Shown here: one piece after another, positions 1-6,832 of the stretch
How the letters are laid out: the number at the start of each line of letters is the position of its first letter
Numbering within the stretch: position 1 is the stretch's first letter
NCBI RefSeq assembly: GCF_022771645.1
Contig: NZ_JALFCU010000085.1
Location: 5,683 to 69,682, forward strand
Reading direction: 5' to 3'
DNA length: 64,000 nucleotides
Source of the DNA: Selenomonas sp.
GTDB lineage: Bacteria; Bacillota; Negativicutes; Selenomonadales; Selenomonadaceae
Position numbers and translations under genes: made by a program
The notes under the pieces: model-generated
Databases searched by the model: none
Seen by the model: the letters and a program-made list of their open reading frames with translations, nothing else
Told to the model about the DNA's origin: nothing

Positions 1-723
1 CACCCGAACCTGCCGAACCACAAGCTCGAATACCTCGGCAAGATTTACGAAGTCGAGCATCGCTCGTCGCACGATGCCTATGACGACATTTGCGCGACGG
101 CCGAGCTCCTGATGTACGCCATCGAGCGCGACATCCGCCCGAGCGCCGCGGCGCGCCGTGCCTGCATCGCAAAGTACGCAGATGTCTTCGCGCCGCTCGC
201 GGAAAAGATCGCGCTCTTGCGGCAGCAGGCGACGGAGCTCCGTCCGTTCCAGACGCTCGGCGAGATCGTCGTGGCCGTCGGCATGAAGGACTACTACGCG
301 CGCCGCCACGAGGAAAACCGCATCGAGAACCTGCGCGACCTCTTCCGCCGCGCGCGTGAAGTCGACGACAAATCGCTGCCGCCCGTCGATGCGATCTTTC
401 AATTTTTGCGCTACACGACGCTCTCAACGACCGACCTCGACGCGCTGACGAAGAAACAGCGCATCCCCATCATCACGATCCATCAGGCGAAAGGCGCGGA
501 GTTCGACTACGTCTTCCTCGCCGGCTGCCAAGACGGCACGTTCCCCGGCCTGCCTGCGCTGAAGAAAAAAGACACGTCCGAAGAAAAGCGCCTGTTCTAC
601 GTCGCCATCACCCGCGCGCGCAAGCAGCTGTTCCTGACATGGAGCCAGTTCCGCTACGGCCACTACCAGCACGAAAGCGAATTCATCCGCGCGCTGCCGC
701 AGGAATGCATGCGGCGGGTGTGA
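1..723 (+). CDS. DnaQ-type exonuclease / UvrD-type helicase fusion, C-terminal part (5' truncated by window)
   Basis: The frame is open from base 1, so the N-terminus lies outside the window. The first ~38 residues end with H-D-A-Y-D-D, which fits the last Exo III motif (HxxxxD) of DnaQ-like 3'-5' exonucleases. The rest is the C-terminal part of a superfamily 1 helicase: IITIHQAKGAEFDYVFLAG matches UvrD motif V and EEKRLFYVAITRARKQLFL matches motif VI. Together this suggests an exonuclease joined to an SF1A helicase core in one chain, for DNA repair or end processing. The Walker A region and the true start are not visible, so the architecture is only partly seen. Confidence 0.8.
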   Translation, partial: HPNLPNHKLEYLGKIYEVEHRSSHDAYDDICATAELLMYAIERDIRPSAAARRACIAKYADVFAPLAEKIALLRQQATELRPFQTLGEIVVAVGMKDYYARRHEENRIENLRDLFRRAREVDDKSLPPVDAIFQFLRYTTLSTTDLDALTKKQRIPIITIHQAKGAEFDYVFLAGCQDGTFPGLPALKKKDTSEEKRLFYVAITRARKQLFLTWSQFRYGHYQHESEFIRALPQECMRRV

Positions 724-764
724 AATGATAAAAGAAAGCCACAAAATAAAGGAGGGCAACAGTT

Positions 765-1631
765 ATGTTGGCAGACTACCATCTTCATTCGGAATTCAGC
801 GATGACTCGCATACGCCCATGGAGGCGCAGATTGAGCGTGGCATCGAGCTCGGGCTCGATGAAATGTGTTTCACGGATCACGTCGACTACGGCATCAAGC
901 AGGATTGGACAGCCCCGGGCGGGATCGGCTGGCGCGGCGGCGACGGCGTCGGCACGCCGCGGACGTCGCTCGAGCCGCTGACGAACGTGCACTATCCGGA
1001 ATATTTCGCGAAGCTCTACCGCATGCGCCGCACGTACGAGGGAAAAATCGCCATCAAGGCCGGCCTCGAGTTCGGCATCCAGACGCACACGATCCCACGT
1101 TATGAACAGCTGCTGCAAACGTATGGCGACAAGCTCGATTTCGTCCTCTGCAGCATCCATCAGGTCGAGGACAAGGAGTTCTGGACGGGCGACTTCATGA
1201 AAGGCCGCACGCAGGAAGAGTACAACGAGCGCTATTACAAAGAGATGCTGGACGTCGTCCGGGCGTTCAAGGGCTACGACGTGCTCTCGCATGTCGACCT
1301 CATCGCGCGCTACGATCCGAAAGGCCCGATCGCGTTCGAAACCATCAAAGGCATCTTGACGGAGATTTTCCAAATCGTCATCGCGGACGGCAAAGGCATC
1401 GAGATCAACACGTCGAGTTGGCATTATGGCCTCAAGGACACGACGCCCGCGCGCGACATCCTGCGGCTCTACCGTTCGCTCGGCGGCACAATCCTCACGA
1501 CGGGCAGCGATGCGCACAAGCCGGAGTACCTCGCCGACCACTTCGCCGACGCGCAGGCCATCCTCCGCGAGCTCGGCTTCACGGAAACGTATACGTTTGA
1601 AAAGCACCAGCCAATCGCTCACAAACTCTGA
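765..1631 (+). CDS. Histidinol-phosphatase family PHP hydrolase (HisJ/HisK type)
   Basis: This 288-residue protein starts with the PHP metal-site signature DYHLHSEFSDDS and has further metal-ligand motifs CFTDHVDY, CSIHQVED, SHVDLIARY and TGSDAHKPEYLADHF. The order and length fit HisJ-type histidinol-phosphatases, which remove phosphate from L-histidinol-phosphate in histidine synthesis. A strong ribosome site (ggaggg) lies just upstream of the ATG. No other his genes are nearby, and PHP proteins of this size sometimes act on other phosphoesters, so the substrate is inferred. A hairpin terminator follows directly. Confidence 0.8.
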   Translation: MLADYHLHSEFSDDSHTPMEAQIERGIELGLDEMCFTDHVDYGIKQDWTAPGGIGWRGGDGVGTPRTSLEPLTNVHYPEYFAKLYRMRRTYEGKIAIKAGLEFGIQTHTIPRYEQLLQTYGDKLDFVLCSIHQVEDKEFWTGDFMKGRTQEEYNERYYKEMLDVVRAFKGYDVLSHVDLIARYDPKGPIAFETIKGILTEIFQIVIADGKGIEINTSSWHYGLKDTTPARDILRLYRSLGGTILTTGSDAHKPEYLADHFADAQAILRELGFTETYTFEKHQPIAHKL

Positions 1632-1641
1632 CAATCCTTCG

Positions 1642-1675
1642 CATCCGTTGCCCGCTGTGGCAGCGGATGTTTTTT
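1642..1675 (+). terminator. Rho-independent terminator after PHP phosphatase
   Basis: An 11-bp stem (1642-1652 with 1659-1669, one G-U pair) and a 6-nt loop is followed by a run of six T. Confidence 0.8.
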
Positions 1676-1803
1676 GTTGGCGAGATGATGCTTGGAAAGC
1701 ATGTGGGCACACGCAAAAGAGGTATTTTACATGACGCGCGACATCCGCTATGATGGAACTGGAAAAGCGGAAACAGTATTTGATATCACAGGGAGGCCTC
1801 GTT

Positions 1804-2505
1804 ATGAAACGGTTTCGCTTGGATCTCTTGCTCGCCGTGCTGTTCGTGCTCGTCATGGGCTTCCGCATGCTGCCTCCGACGCTTCACGAAGTGCTCGGCC
1901 TCATCATGCTCGCGGGGCTCTGCGTGCATCTCGTGTGGAACGCGCACTGGTTCTCGTCGCTTGGGCGCGGCGGCTGGCGGCGGCTGCGCGTTGTGCAGAC
2001 GCTGTTGAATGTGCTGCTGTTTGCGAGCACGGCAACGGCGCTCGTCACGGGCATCATCATTTCGAATCACGTCTTGCGCCCGCTCTGGATCGGCGTGCCG
2101 CTGCACAGCAGCATCTTCATCCATCAATTGCACGTCGCGAGTGCGTGCGCCATGCTCGTGTTTCTCGGCATGCACGTCGGCATGCACTGGGCGGGGCTCT
2201 GGGCGCGGATGAAAGCATGGCCGGTGCTGCGCGCTATTGATGCGCATCCGACGCTGCGGTTCTGGCTGCTCGTGCTCCTCGGCTGGACGGGCTGCGCGTA
2301 TGCGCGGCTCGATCATTTCGGCGACCGCCTGATGATGCGCCACGTCTTCCGGACGCCGGCCGGCGACCTGCCCGCGCCCGTCGCCTACGTCATGCTCGCG
2401 TGCCTGATCGGGCTGTATGCCATCGCGTTCTTTTACCTGCAAAAACATCTCGCGCGGAAAGCCGCTGCGAATGCCGCCCCCGTGAAAGGAGGCGCTGCGT
2501 CATGA
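1804..2505 (+). CDS. DUF4405-like membrane protein, probable cytochrome b-type subunit
   Basis: This 233-residue hydrophobic protein has about six predicted membrane segments and His residues placed in or beside them (TLHEVLG, HLVWNAHW, HSSIFIHQLH, LGMHVGMHW), the pattern of DUF4405 and related b-type cytochrome membrane anchors. The start at 1804 is preferred over 1750 because it has an AGGGAGG site upstream and puts a basic MKRFR directly before the first membrane helix. Its stop overlaps the start of the next gene (ATGA), so the two are translationally coupled. The likely job is passing electrons between the quinone pool and the exported Fe-S protein encoded next. Haem binding is inferred. 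Confidence 0.72.
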   Translation: MKRFRLDLLLAVLFVLVMGFRMLPPTLHEVLGLIMLAGLCVHLVWNAHWFSSLGRGGWRRLRVVQTLLNVLLFASTATALVTGIIISNHVLRPLWIGVPLHSSIFIHQLHVASACAMLVFLGMHVGMHWAGLWARMKAWPVLRAIDAHPTLRFWLLVLLGWTGCAYARLDHFGDRLMMRHVFRTPAGDLPAPVAYVMLACLIGLYAIAFFYLQKHLARKAAANAAPVKGGAAS

Positions 2506-3755
2506 ACCGTCGCACGTTTTTGAAATCTCTCGGCATCGGCGCCGTCGGCGCCGCACTCGGCACGGCGGATTACGACGAGCTGCTCGGCAGCGCGCCGGCG
2601 TCATCGTCCTGGGACATGTCGCAGGCTGGCGATTGGAGCGGCAGCGACGCAGGGCAGATGATCTACCGCCCCATCCCGCACACGGGGCAGAAGGTCAGCG
2701 TCGTCTCGCTCGGTATCGGCTCGCTGCACGAATCCGATGACGCGGAGATCACGCGTATCGTCGACACGGCGCTATCGAGCGGCATGAACCTCATCGACAT
2801 GATCATGCCGACGGCCGGCCCGATGGAGGCCATCGCGCGCGGCATGAAGCCGCACCGGCAGAACACGATCGCGCAGTTCCATCTCGGCACGTCGTACAAC
2901 CTCGCCGGCGTCATCGACCGCACGCGCGACCTCGCCGAAACGAAGAAATCGTTCGAGATCGACCTGCGCGTCTACGGCGCGAGCGGCAGCGACATCGCGA
3001 TGCTGCATTACATCGACCAGGACGACGGTTACGAGCGCGCGCTGAATAATGGCCTGCTCGATTACGCCGTGCAGCTGAAGCAGGCGGGCACGATCCGCTA
3101 CATCGGCTTTTCGTCGCACTCCGTGAACATCTGCAACCGCTTCCTCGACACGGGGCTCATCGACGTCTTCATGTTCAGCTTGAATCCCGCGTACGATTTT
3201 GAGAATACGAGCGAGGGCCTGCGCGTCGCAGAAGACCGCGCCGCGCTCTATGCGAAAGCGGCGAAGCTTGGCGCGGCCATCACGGTCATGAAATGTTACG
3301 ACGGCGGCAAGCTGCTCTCGGCGTCCGACAGCCCGTTCGGCACGGCGCTGACGACGGCGCAGTGCGTGCAGTATTGCCTCGACTGGCCGGCCGTCGCCTC
3401 GTGCGTCGCTGGCGTGAAGAACATGGAAGAACTGCAAGCATCATTCGGCTACATCCACGCGACGGAAGCGGAACGCCGTTATGACGCAATTCTCTCCAGC
3501 AGCGCCGCCGTCACGGAGGGCGCATGCATCTACTGCAACCACTGTCTGCCGTGTCCCGTCAGCATCAACATCGGCGACGTCTTCAAATATTACGACCTCG
3601 CGAAAAACGGCGATCGTCTCGCGAGCGAACACTACGCCTCGCTCGCCCGCCACGCCTCCGACTGCATCCAGTGCGGCGACTGCGAGCCGCGCTGCCCGTT
3701 CCACGTCAAGATCATCGAAGGCATGGCGCGCGTCGCGGGCGAGATGGGACGATGA
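2502..3755 (+). CDS. Tat-exported aldo/keto-reductase-like protein with two [4Fe-4S] clusters
   Basis: This is a 417-residue protein. The N-terminus NRRTFLKSLG plus a hydrophobic stretch is a twin-arginine signal, so the folded, cofactor-loaded protein should sit outside the membrane. Residues ~53-330 follow the aldo/keto reductase barrel. The C-terminus has two cysteine groups, C342/345/348/351 and C388/391/394/398, typical of a 2[4Fe-4S] ferredoxin domain. Of the usual Asp-Tyr-Lys-His tetrad, D99 and H169 appear present, but the Tyr position reads T104/A105 and the Lys position reads Q125. Ordinary NADPH-dependent carbonyl reduction is therefore doubtful, and NADPH is not expected outside the cell. 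It probably exchanges electrons with the overlapping DUF4405 gene product. The substrate is unknown. Confidence 0.85.
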   Translation: MNRRTFLKSLGIGAVGAALGTADYDELLGSAPASSSWDMSQAGDWSGSDAGQMIYRPIPHTGQKVSVVSLGIGSLHESDDAEITRIVDTALSSGMNLIDMIMPTAGPMEAIARGMKPHRQNTIAQFHLGTSYNLAGVIDRTRDLAETKKSFEIDLRVYGASGSDIAMLHYIDQDDGYERALNNGLLDYAVQLKQAGTIRYIGFSSHSVNICNRFLDTGLIDVFMFSLNPAYDFENTSEGLRVAEDRAALYAKAAKLGAAITVMKCYDGGKLLSASDSPFGTALTTAQCVQYCLDWPAVASCVAGVKNMEELQASFGYIHATEAERRYDAILSSSAAVTEGACIYCNHCLPCPVSINIGDVFKYYDLAKNGDRLASEHYASLARHASDCIQCGDCEPRCPFHVKIIEGMARVAGEMGR

Positions 3756-3797
3756 CAAAAACAATTTCACATAGGGAAAATGAAGGAGGAACTTGGC

Positions 3798-4157
3798 ATG
3801 AAAAGCGCAGAAAAGAAAGTGCCGAAGAAGATCGTGCAGACGGCCGGGCGCGATGCGCTTGGCAATTTCGCGCCGGATTTTGCGCGGTACAACGACGACA
3901 TCTTGTTCGGCGAGGTATGGTCGCGCAATGACAAGCTCTCGCTTCACGACCGCAGTCTTGTGACGATCTCGGCGCTTGTCGGCGCGGGTGTCATCGACAG
4001 CTCGCTGAAATATCACATCACGACGGCGAAAGCGAACGGCGTGACGAAGGACGAGATGGTCGAGATGATCACGCAGCTCGGCTTCTATGCAGGATGGCCG
4101 AAAGCTTGGGCGGCGTTCCGCATGGCGAAGGAAGTCTATGCAGATGAGGCGAAATAA
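3798..4157 (+). CDS. Carboxymuconolactone decarboxylase family protein
   Basis: This 119-residue all-helical protein matches the CMD/AhpD-like fold: SLHDRSLVTISALVG, then YHITTAKANGVTKDEMVEMI and a GFYAGWPKAWAAF end. It contains no cysteine, so it lacks the CxxC of AhpD peroxidase-type members. The ATG at 3798 is chosen over 3780 because AAGGAGGA lies directly upstream. It belongs to the redox cluster with the preceding Fe-S protein and the following flavodoxin and cupin genes, a combination common in anaerobes. The reaction is unknown. Confidence 0.8.
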   Translation: MKSAEKKVPKKIVQTAGRDALGNFAPDFARYNDDILFGEVWSRNDKLSLHDRSLVTISALVGAGVIDSSLKYHITTAKANGVTKDEMVEMITQLGFYAGWPKAWAAFRMAKEVYADEAK

Positions 4158-4163
4158 TTACGC

Positions 4164-4823
4164 ATGATGGAGGGATGCGCTTCGAAGAAGATTTTCATGC
4201 TCGTGCTTGCTAGCCTGATGATGCTCGTGCTTGGCGGCTGCGGCAGCGACAGCGCTGCGGCGACGACGTCGTCGAAGGCGTCAACAGCAACATCCGCGAA
4301 AGCGTCAACAACGGCTTCGAGCTCCAGCACTGGAACGAATGCGAAGGCACTCGTGGTCTATTTTTCCGCGACGGGCAACACGAAAGCGCTCGCACAGACA
4401 GCGGCAGAGGCGCTGGACGCTGACACCTTCGAAATCGTGCCGGAGAAGGTTTATACGAAAGAAGACCTCAACTACAATGACGAGACGACACGCGCGACGG
4501 TCGAGATGAAGGACGAGTCGGCGCGCCCGGCCATCAAGAACAAACTTGAAGGCCTCGAAAAATACGAGACGATCGTGATCGCCTACCCCATCTGGTGGGG
4601 GCAGGCACCGCGCATCATCGACACGTTCATGGAAAGCTACGATTTGAACGGCAAGACCATCGTGCCGATCTGCACGTCCGCGTCGAGCGATATCGGCTCG
4701 TCGGGCGATTATCTGCATCGGTTCGCGCCGAACACGACGTGGAAAGATGGCAAGCGGTTTGAAAAAGGCGCATCGGCATCGGAATTGAAATCGTTCTTTG
4801 CGGGAATGGGTATTATGAAATGA
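4164..4823 (+). CDS. Lipoprotein flavodoxin
   Basis: This is a 219-residue protein. The first ~27 residues form a lipoprotein signal ending in a lipobox, LVLGGC, so it should be anchored on the outer face of the membrane. A Ser/Thr/Ala-rich linker (~28-54) precedes a flavodoxin domain with the FMN phosphate loop ALVVYFSATGNTKALA, followed by AYPIWWGQAPRII and CTSASSDIGSS, typical of the flavodoxin_4 group. The location suggests an extracytoplasmic FMN carrier for the neighbouring exported Fe-S protein. The start is a little uncertain: ATG 4164 or 4167, with only a weak distant GAGG. Confidence 0.82.
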   Translation: MMEGCASKKIFMLVLASLMMLVLGGCGSDSAAATTSSKASTATSAKASTTASSSSTGTNAKALVVYFSATGNTKALAQTAAEALDADTFEIVPEKVYTKEDLNYNDETTRATVEMKDESARPAIKNKLEGLEKYETIVIAYPIWWGQAPRIIDTFMESYDLNGKTIVPICTSASSDIGSSGDYLHRFAPNTTWKDGKRFEKGASASELKSFFAGMGIMK

Positions 4824-4867
4824 TGTAAGATTTGTCTATTCACAATATTTTGCAGGAGGACTTGAAG

Positions 4868-5314
4868 ATGGCAGACATTACAGAAAAAGGCGAGGCAGGA
4901 AAGACTGCATTCCAGCAGCAGCTCATGTTTCCGATTGGCGAGAAAAATCCGTACAACCAATTTTTCGACGGGCAGAGCTATCTCGCGCCGGTGTCGGAAA
5001 AGCAAGTCGGCATCTACAACGTGACATTCGAGCCGGGCTGCCGCAACCATTGGCACGTCCATCACGCGAAGTCGGGCGGCGGGCAGCTGCTGATTTGCGT
5101 TGGCGGGCGCGGCTGGTATCAGGCGTGGGGTGAAGCGCCTGTCGCGATGACGCCGGGCACGGTCGTCAACATCCCAGCCGGCGTCAAGCATTGGCACGGT
5201 GCGGCGGCGGACAGCTGGTTCGCGCACCTCGCGATTGAGGTCGATGGGGAAGAGACATCAAATGAATGGTGTGAACCTGTCGATGATGATGCGTATGCGG
5301 CGATGGGCAAATGA
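4868..5314 (+). CDS. Cupin-domain protein
   Basis: This 148-residue small beta-barrel protein has both cupin motifs: motif 1 around NHWHVHHAKSGGGQ and motif 2 around PAGVKHWHGAAADSWFAH. The histidines suit a bound metal. ATG 4868 is chosen because AGGAGGA precedes it at good spacing; an upstream TTG at 4832 lacks such a site. It has no export signal, unlike the flavodoxin before it. Cupins of this type often accompany aldo/keto reductase and CMD genes. The substrate is unknown. Confidence 0.8.
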   Translation: MADITEKGEAGKTAFQQQLMFPIGEKNPYNQFFDGQSYLAPVSEKQVGIYNVTFEPGCRNHWHVHHAKSGGGQLLICVGGRGWYQAWGEAPVAMTPGTVVNIPAGVKHWHGAAADSWFAHLAIEVDGEETSNEWCEPVDDDAYAAMGK

Positions 5315-5619
5315 ATGGGCCGGATGTGAAGCGCGATTCCGTGGCGGAGTCCATTGACCCCATCGCACTCGGCTGTTGCTTGCGCGCTTGCATGGCAAGC
5401 GACACAGAGAAACAAGCGTTCCTTCAAACGTTTCAGAACGCCGATAATCACGAACGTTATCATATGCTTTTGCGTGAACGCCAAGCATTGCTGCACATCA
5501 TTCATGAAAAAGAAGAAGTAATTGGTCAAATCGATTACATGATGCATTTGCTTGAAAGACAGCAAAACAGCGAATCTGGAAAGGCTTCCCCTCCGGGGAA
5601 GCTGGCACGCGAAGCGTGA
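5311..5619 (+). CDS. Small hypothetical helical protein ending in a repeat element
   Basis: This is a 102-residue frame whose ATG overlaps the cupin stop (ATGA); an internal ATG at 5392 is an alternative start. I do not recognise the family. The middle part (HERYHMLLRERQALLHIIHE onward) is charged and likely a single amphipathic helix or short coiled coil. The last ~14 residues and the stop codon are supplied by the dispersed repeat at 5581-5630, so the original C-terminus may have been replaced. Confidence 0.5.
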   Translation: MNGPDVKRDSVAESIDPIALGCCLRACMASDTEKQAFLQTFQNADNHERYHMLLRERQALLHIIHEKEEVIGQIDYMMHLLERQQNSESGKASPPGKLAREA

Positions 5620-5630
5620 CTGAAAGGGTG
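5581..5630 (+). repeat. Dispersed double-hairpin repeat, copy A
   Basis: The first hairpin is GGCTTCCCC-tcc-GGGGAAGC-like and the second is CACGC-gaa-GCGTG, followed by GAAAGGGTG. The same layout recurs at 38436-38485 and 57867-57911. This copy lies over the 3' end of the 5311 ORF. Confidence 0.75.
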
Positions 5631-5655
5631 TCGGAGGTAGGCCACAACAAATCGC

Positions 5656-5703
5656 AAGAAAGAATCTGCGAAGGAAACTTTTCGTCGCGGATTCTTTCTT
5701 TTT
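5656..5703 (+). terminator. Terminator at end of redox cluster
   Basis: A 16-bp stem with one G-U pair (5656-5671 with 5685-5700) and a 13-nt loop ends in a short T run. It separates the redox cluster from the LysR gene. Confidence 0.8.
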
Positions 5704-5744
5704 GTGTTACGATGGAGGAAAACTGATGAAGAGACTGACAATCC

Positions 5745-6656
5745 ATGGAACTCCGCGTCCTCAAATATTTCCTCGCCATCGCGCGCGAGCAGGGCATCAC
5801 GCGCGCGGCCGATGTCCTCCACATCACGCAGCCGACGTTGTCGCGGCAGATTGCCGAGCTCGAGGAGGAGCTTGGCGTGCAGCTCTTTGACCGCTCGGGG
5901 CGGCGCATCCGCTTGACGGACGAGGGCATCCTGTTCCGCCGTCGCGCCATGGAGATCCTCGACCTCGTCGAGCGCACGCGCGAGGAAGTCTCGGAACAGG
6001 ACGAGCGCATCGAGGGCACGGTTTCCATCGGCTGCGGCGTGCTGCGCGCGTTTCAGGACCTCGCGGAGATCATCGGCCGCTTCCGCGAGACGCACCCGCT
6101 CGTGCATTTCCAGATCCATACGGGCAACGCCGACGACGTGCAGCAGCGCATCGACCAAGGACTCCTTGACCTCGCGCTGTTCATCGAGCCTGTCGCGGCC
6201 GAGCCGTACAATTATGTGCGTTTCCCAGGGAAAGAGCTCTACGGCGTCATGTTGCCGGCGGATTCTCCGCTCGCAGAAAAATCTGCCGTGACCGTCGATG
6301 ACCTCGCAGGCCTGCCGCTCATCTTGCCGTCGCGACTGAACGTGCACAGCGAGGTCATGAATTGGTTTCAAAAAGCGAAGCAGCCGCTCGACATCCCGTT
6401 CACGAGCAACCTCAGCACGAACGCCGCCATGCTCGTCGTGCATCATCTCGCCGTCGCCATCATCGCGCTCGGCTCGCAGCCGTACGCTGACCCCGCGCGG
6501 CTCGCGCTGCGTCCGCTCGCGCCGGAGCTCTCCGAGACGGCGATCCTCGCCTGGCGCCGCCAGCAGCCGCAGTCCCGCGCCGTCAAGCGTTTCATCGCGT
6601 TCGCGCAGGAAGAGATTCCAAAACTTGCCTCTGATGCACAACTGTTAAAAAAATAG
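5745..6656 (+). CDS. LysR-family transcriptional regulator
   Basis: This 303-residue protein has an N-terminal winged helix-turn-helix (ITRAADVLHITQPTLSRQIA, then LGVQLFDRSGRRIRLTDEG) and a periplasmic-binding-protein-like effector domain from ~residue 90. An in-frame stop at 5736 fixes ATG 5745 as the start, yet its ribosome site is poor; the good GGAGG at 5714 instead serves an out-of-frame ATG at 5726. The gene sits between the redox cluster and the propionate operon on the same strand, and could control either. The effector is unknown. Confidence 0.88.
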   Translation: MELRVLKYFLAIAREQGITRAADVLHITQPTLSRQIAELEEELGVQLFDRSGRRIRLTDEGILFRRRAMEILDLVERTREEVSEQDERIEGTVSIGCGVLRAFQDLAEIIGRFRETHPLVHFQIHTGNADDVQQRIDQGLLDLALFIEPVAAEPYNYVRFPGKELYGVMLPADSPLAEKSAVTVDDLAGLPLILPSRLNVHSEVMNWFQKAKQPLDIPFTSNLSTNAAMLVVHHLAVAIIALGSQPYADPARLALRPLAPELSETAILAWRRQQPQSRAVKRFIAFAQEEIPKLASDAQLLKK

Positions 6657-6674
6657 GACAAAATATGGTCGAAA

Positions 6675-6702
6675 GCCGTCAGAGTAATCTTGACGGCGTT
6701 TT
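6675..6702 (+). terminator. Terminator after lysR gene
   Basis: A 7-bp stem (GCCGTCA at 6675-6681 with TGACGGC at 6691-6697) is followed by GTTTTC. The right arm overlaps the -35 box of the next promoter. Confidence 0.65.
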
Positions 6703-6718
6703 CTGTCTGTGCTATTCT
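6690..6718 (+). promoter_or_regulatory. Sigma-70 type promoter of propionate operon
   Basis: TTGACG (6690-6695), 17-nt spacer, TATTCT (6713-6718). This leaves a leader of about 108 nt before the CoA-transferase start. Confidence 0.7.
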
Positions 6719-6763
6719 TATAGATGGGATATAAACAAGGCATGGTGGTAGCATAAACCATAA

Positions 6764-6785
6764 TTATAGAATATAGATTCTATAA
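6764..6785. promoter_or_regulatory. Perfect 9-bp inverted repeat in operon leader (possible operator)
   Basis: TTATAGAAT and ATTCTATAA flank a 4-nt spacer (ATAG). It lies ~45 bp downstream of the promoter -10 box and ~50 bp before the first start codon. No T run follows, so an operator or mRNA-stabilising hairpin is more likely than a terminator. Confidence 0.55.
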
Positions 6786-6832
6786 CGATGAGTTATGCAA
6801 CGGCCGTGCGGTATGAACAAGGGGGATTTCGA

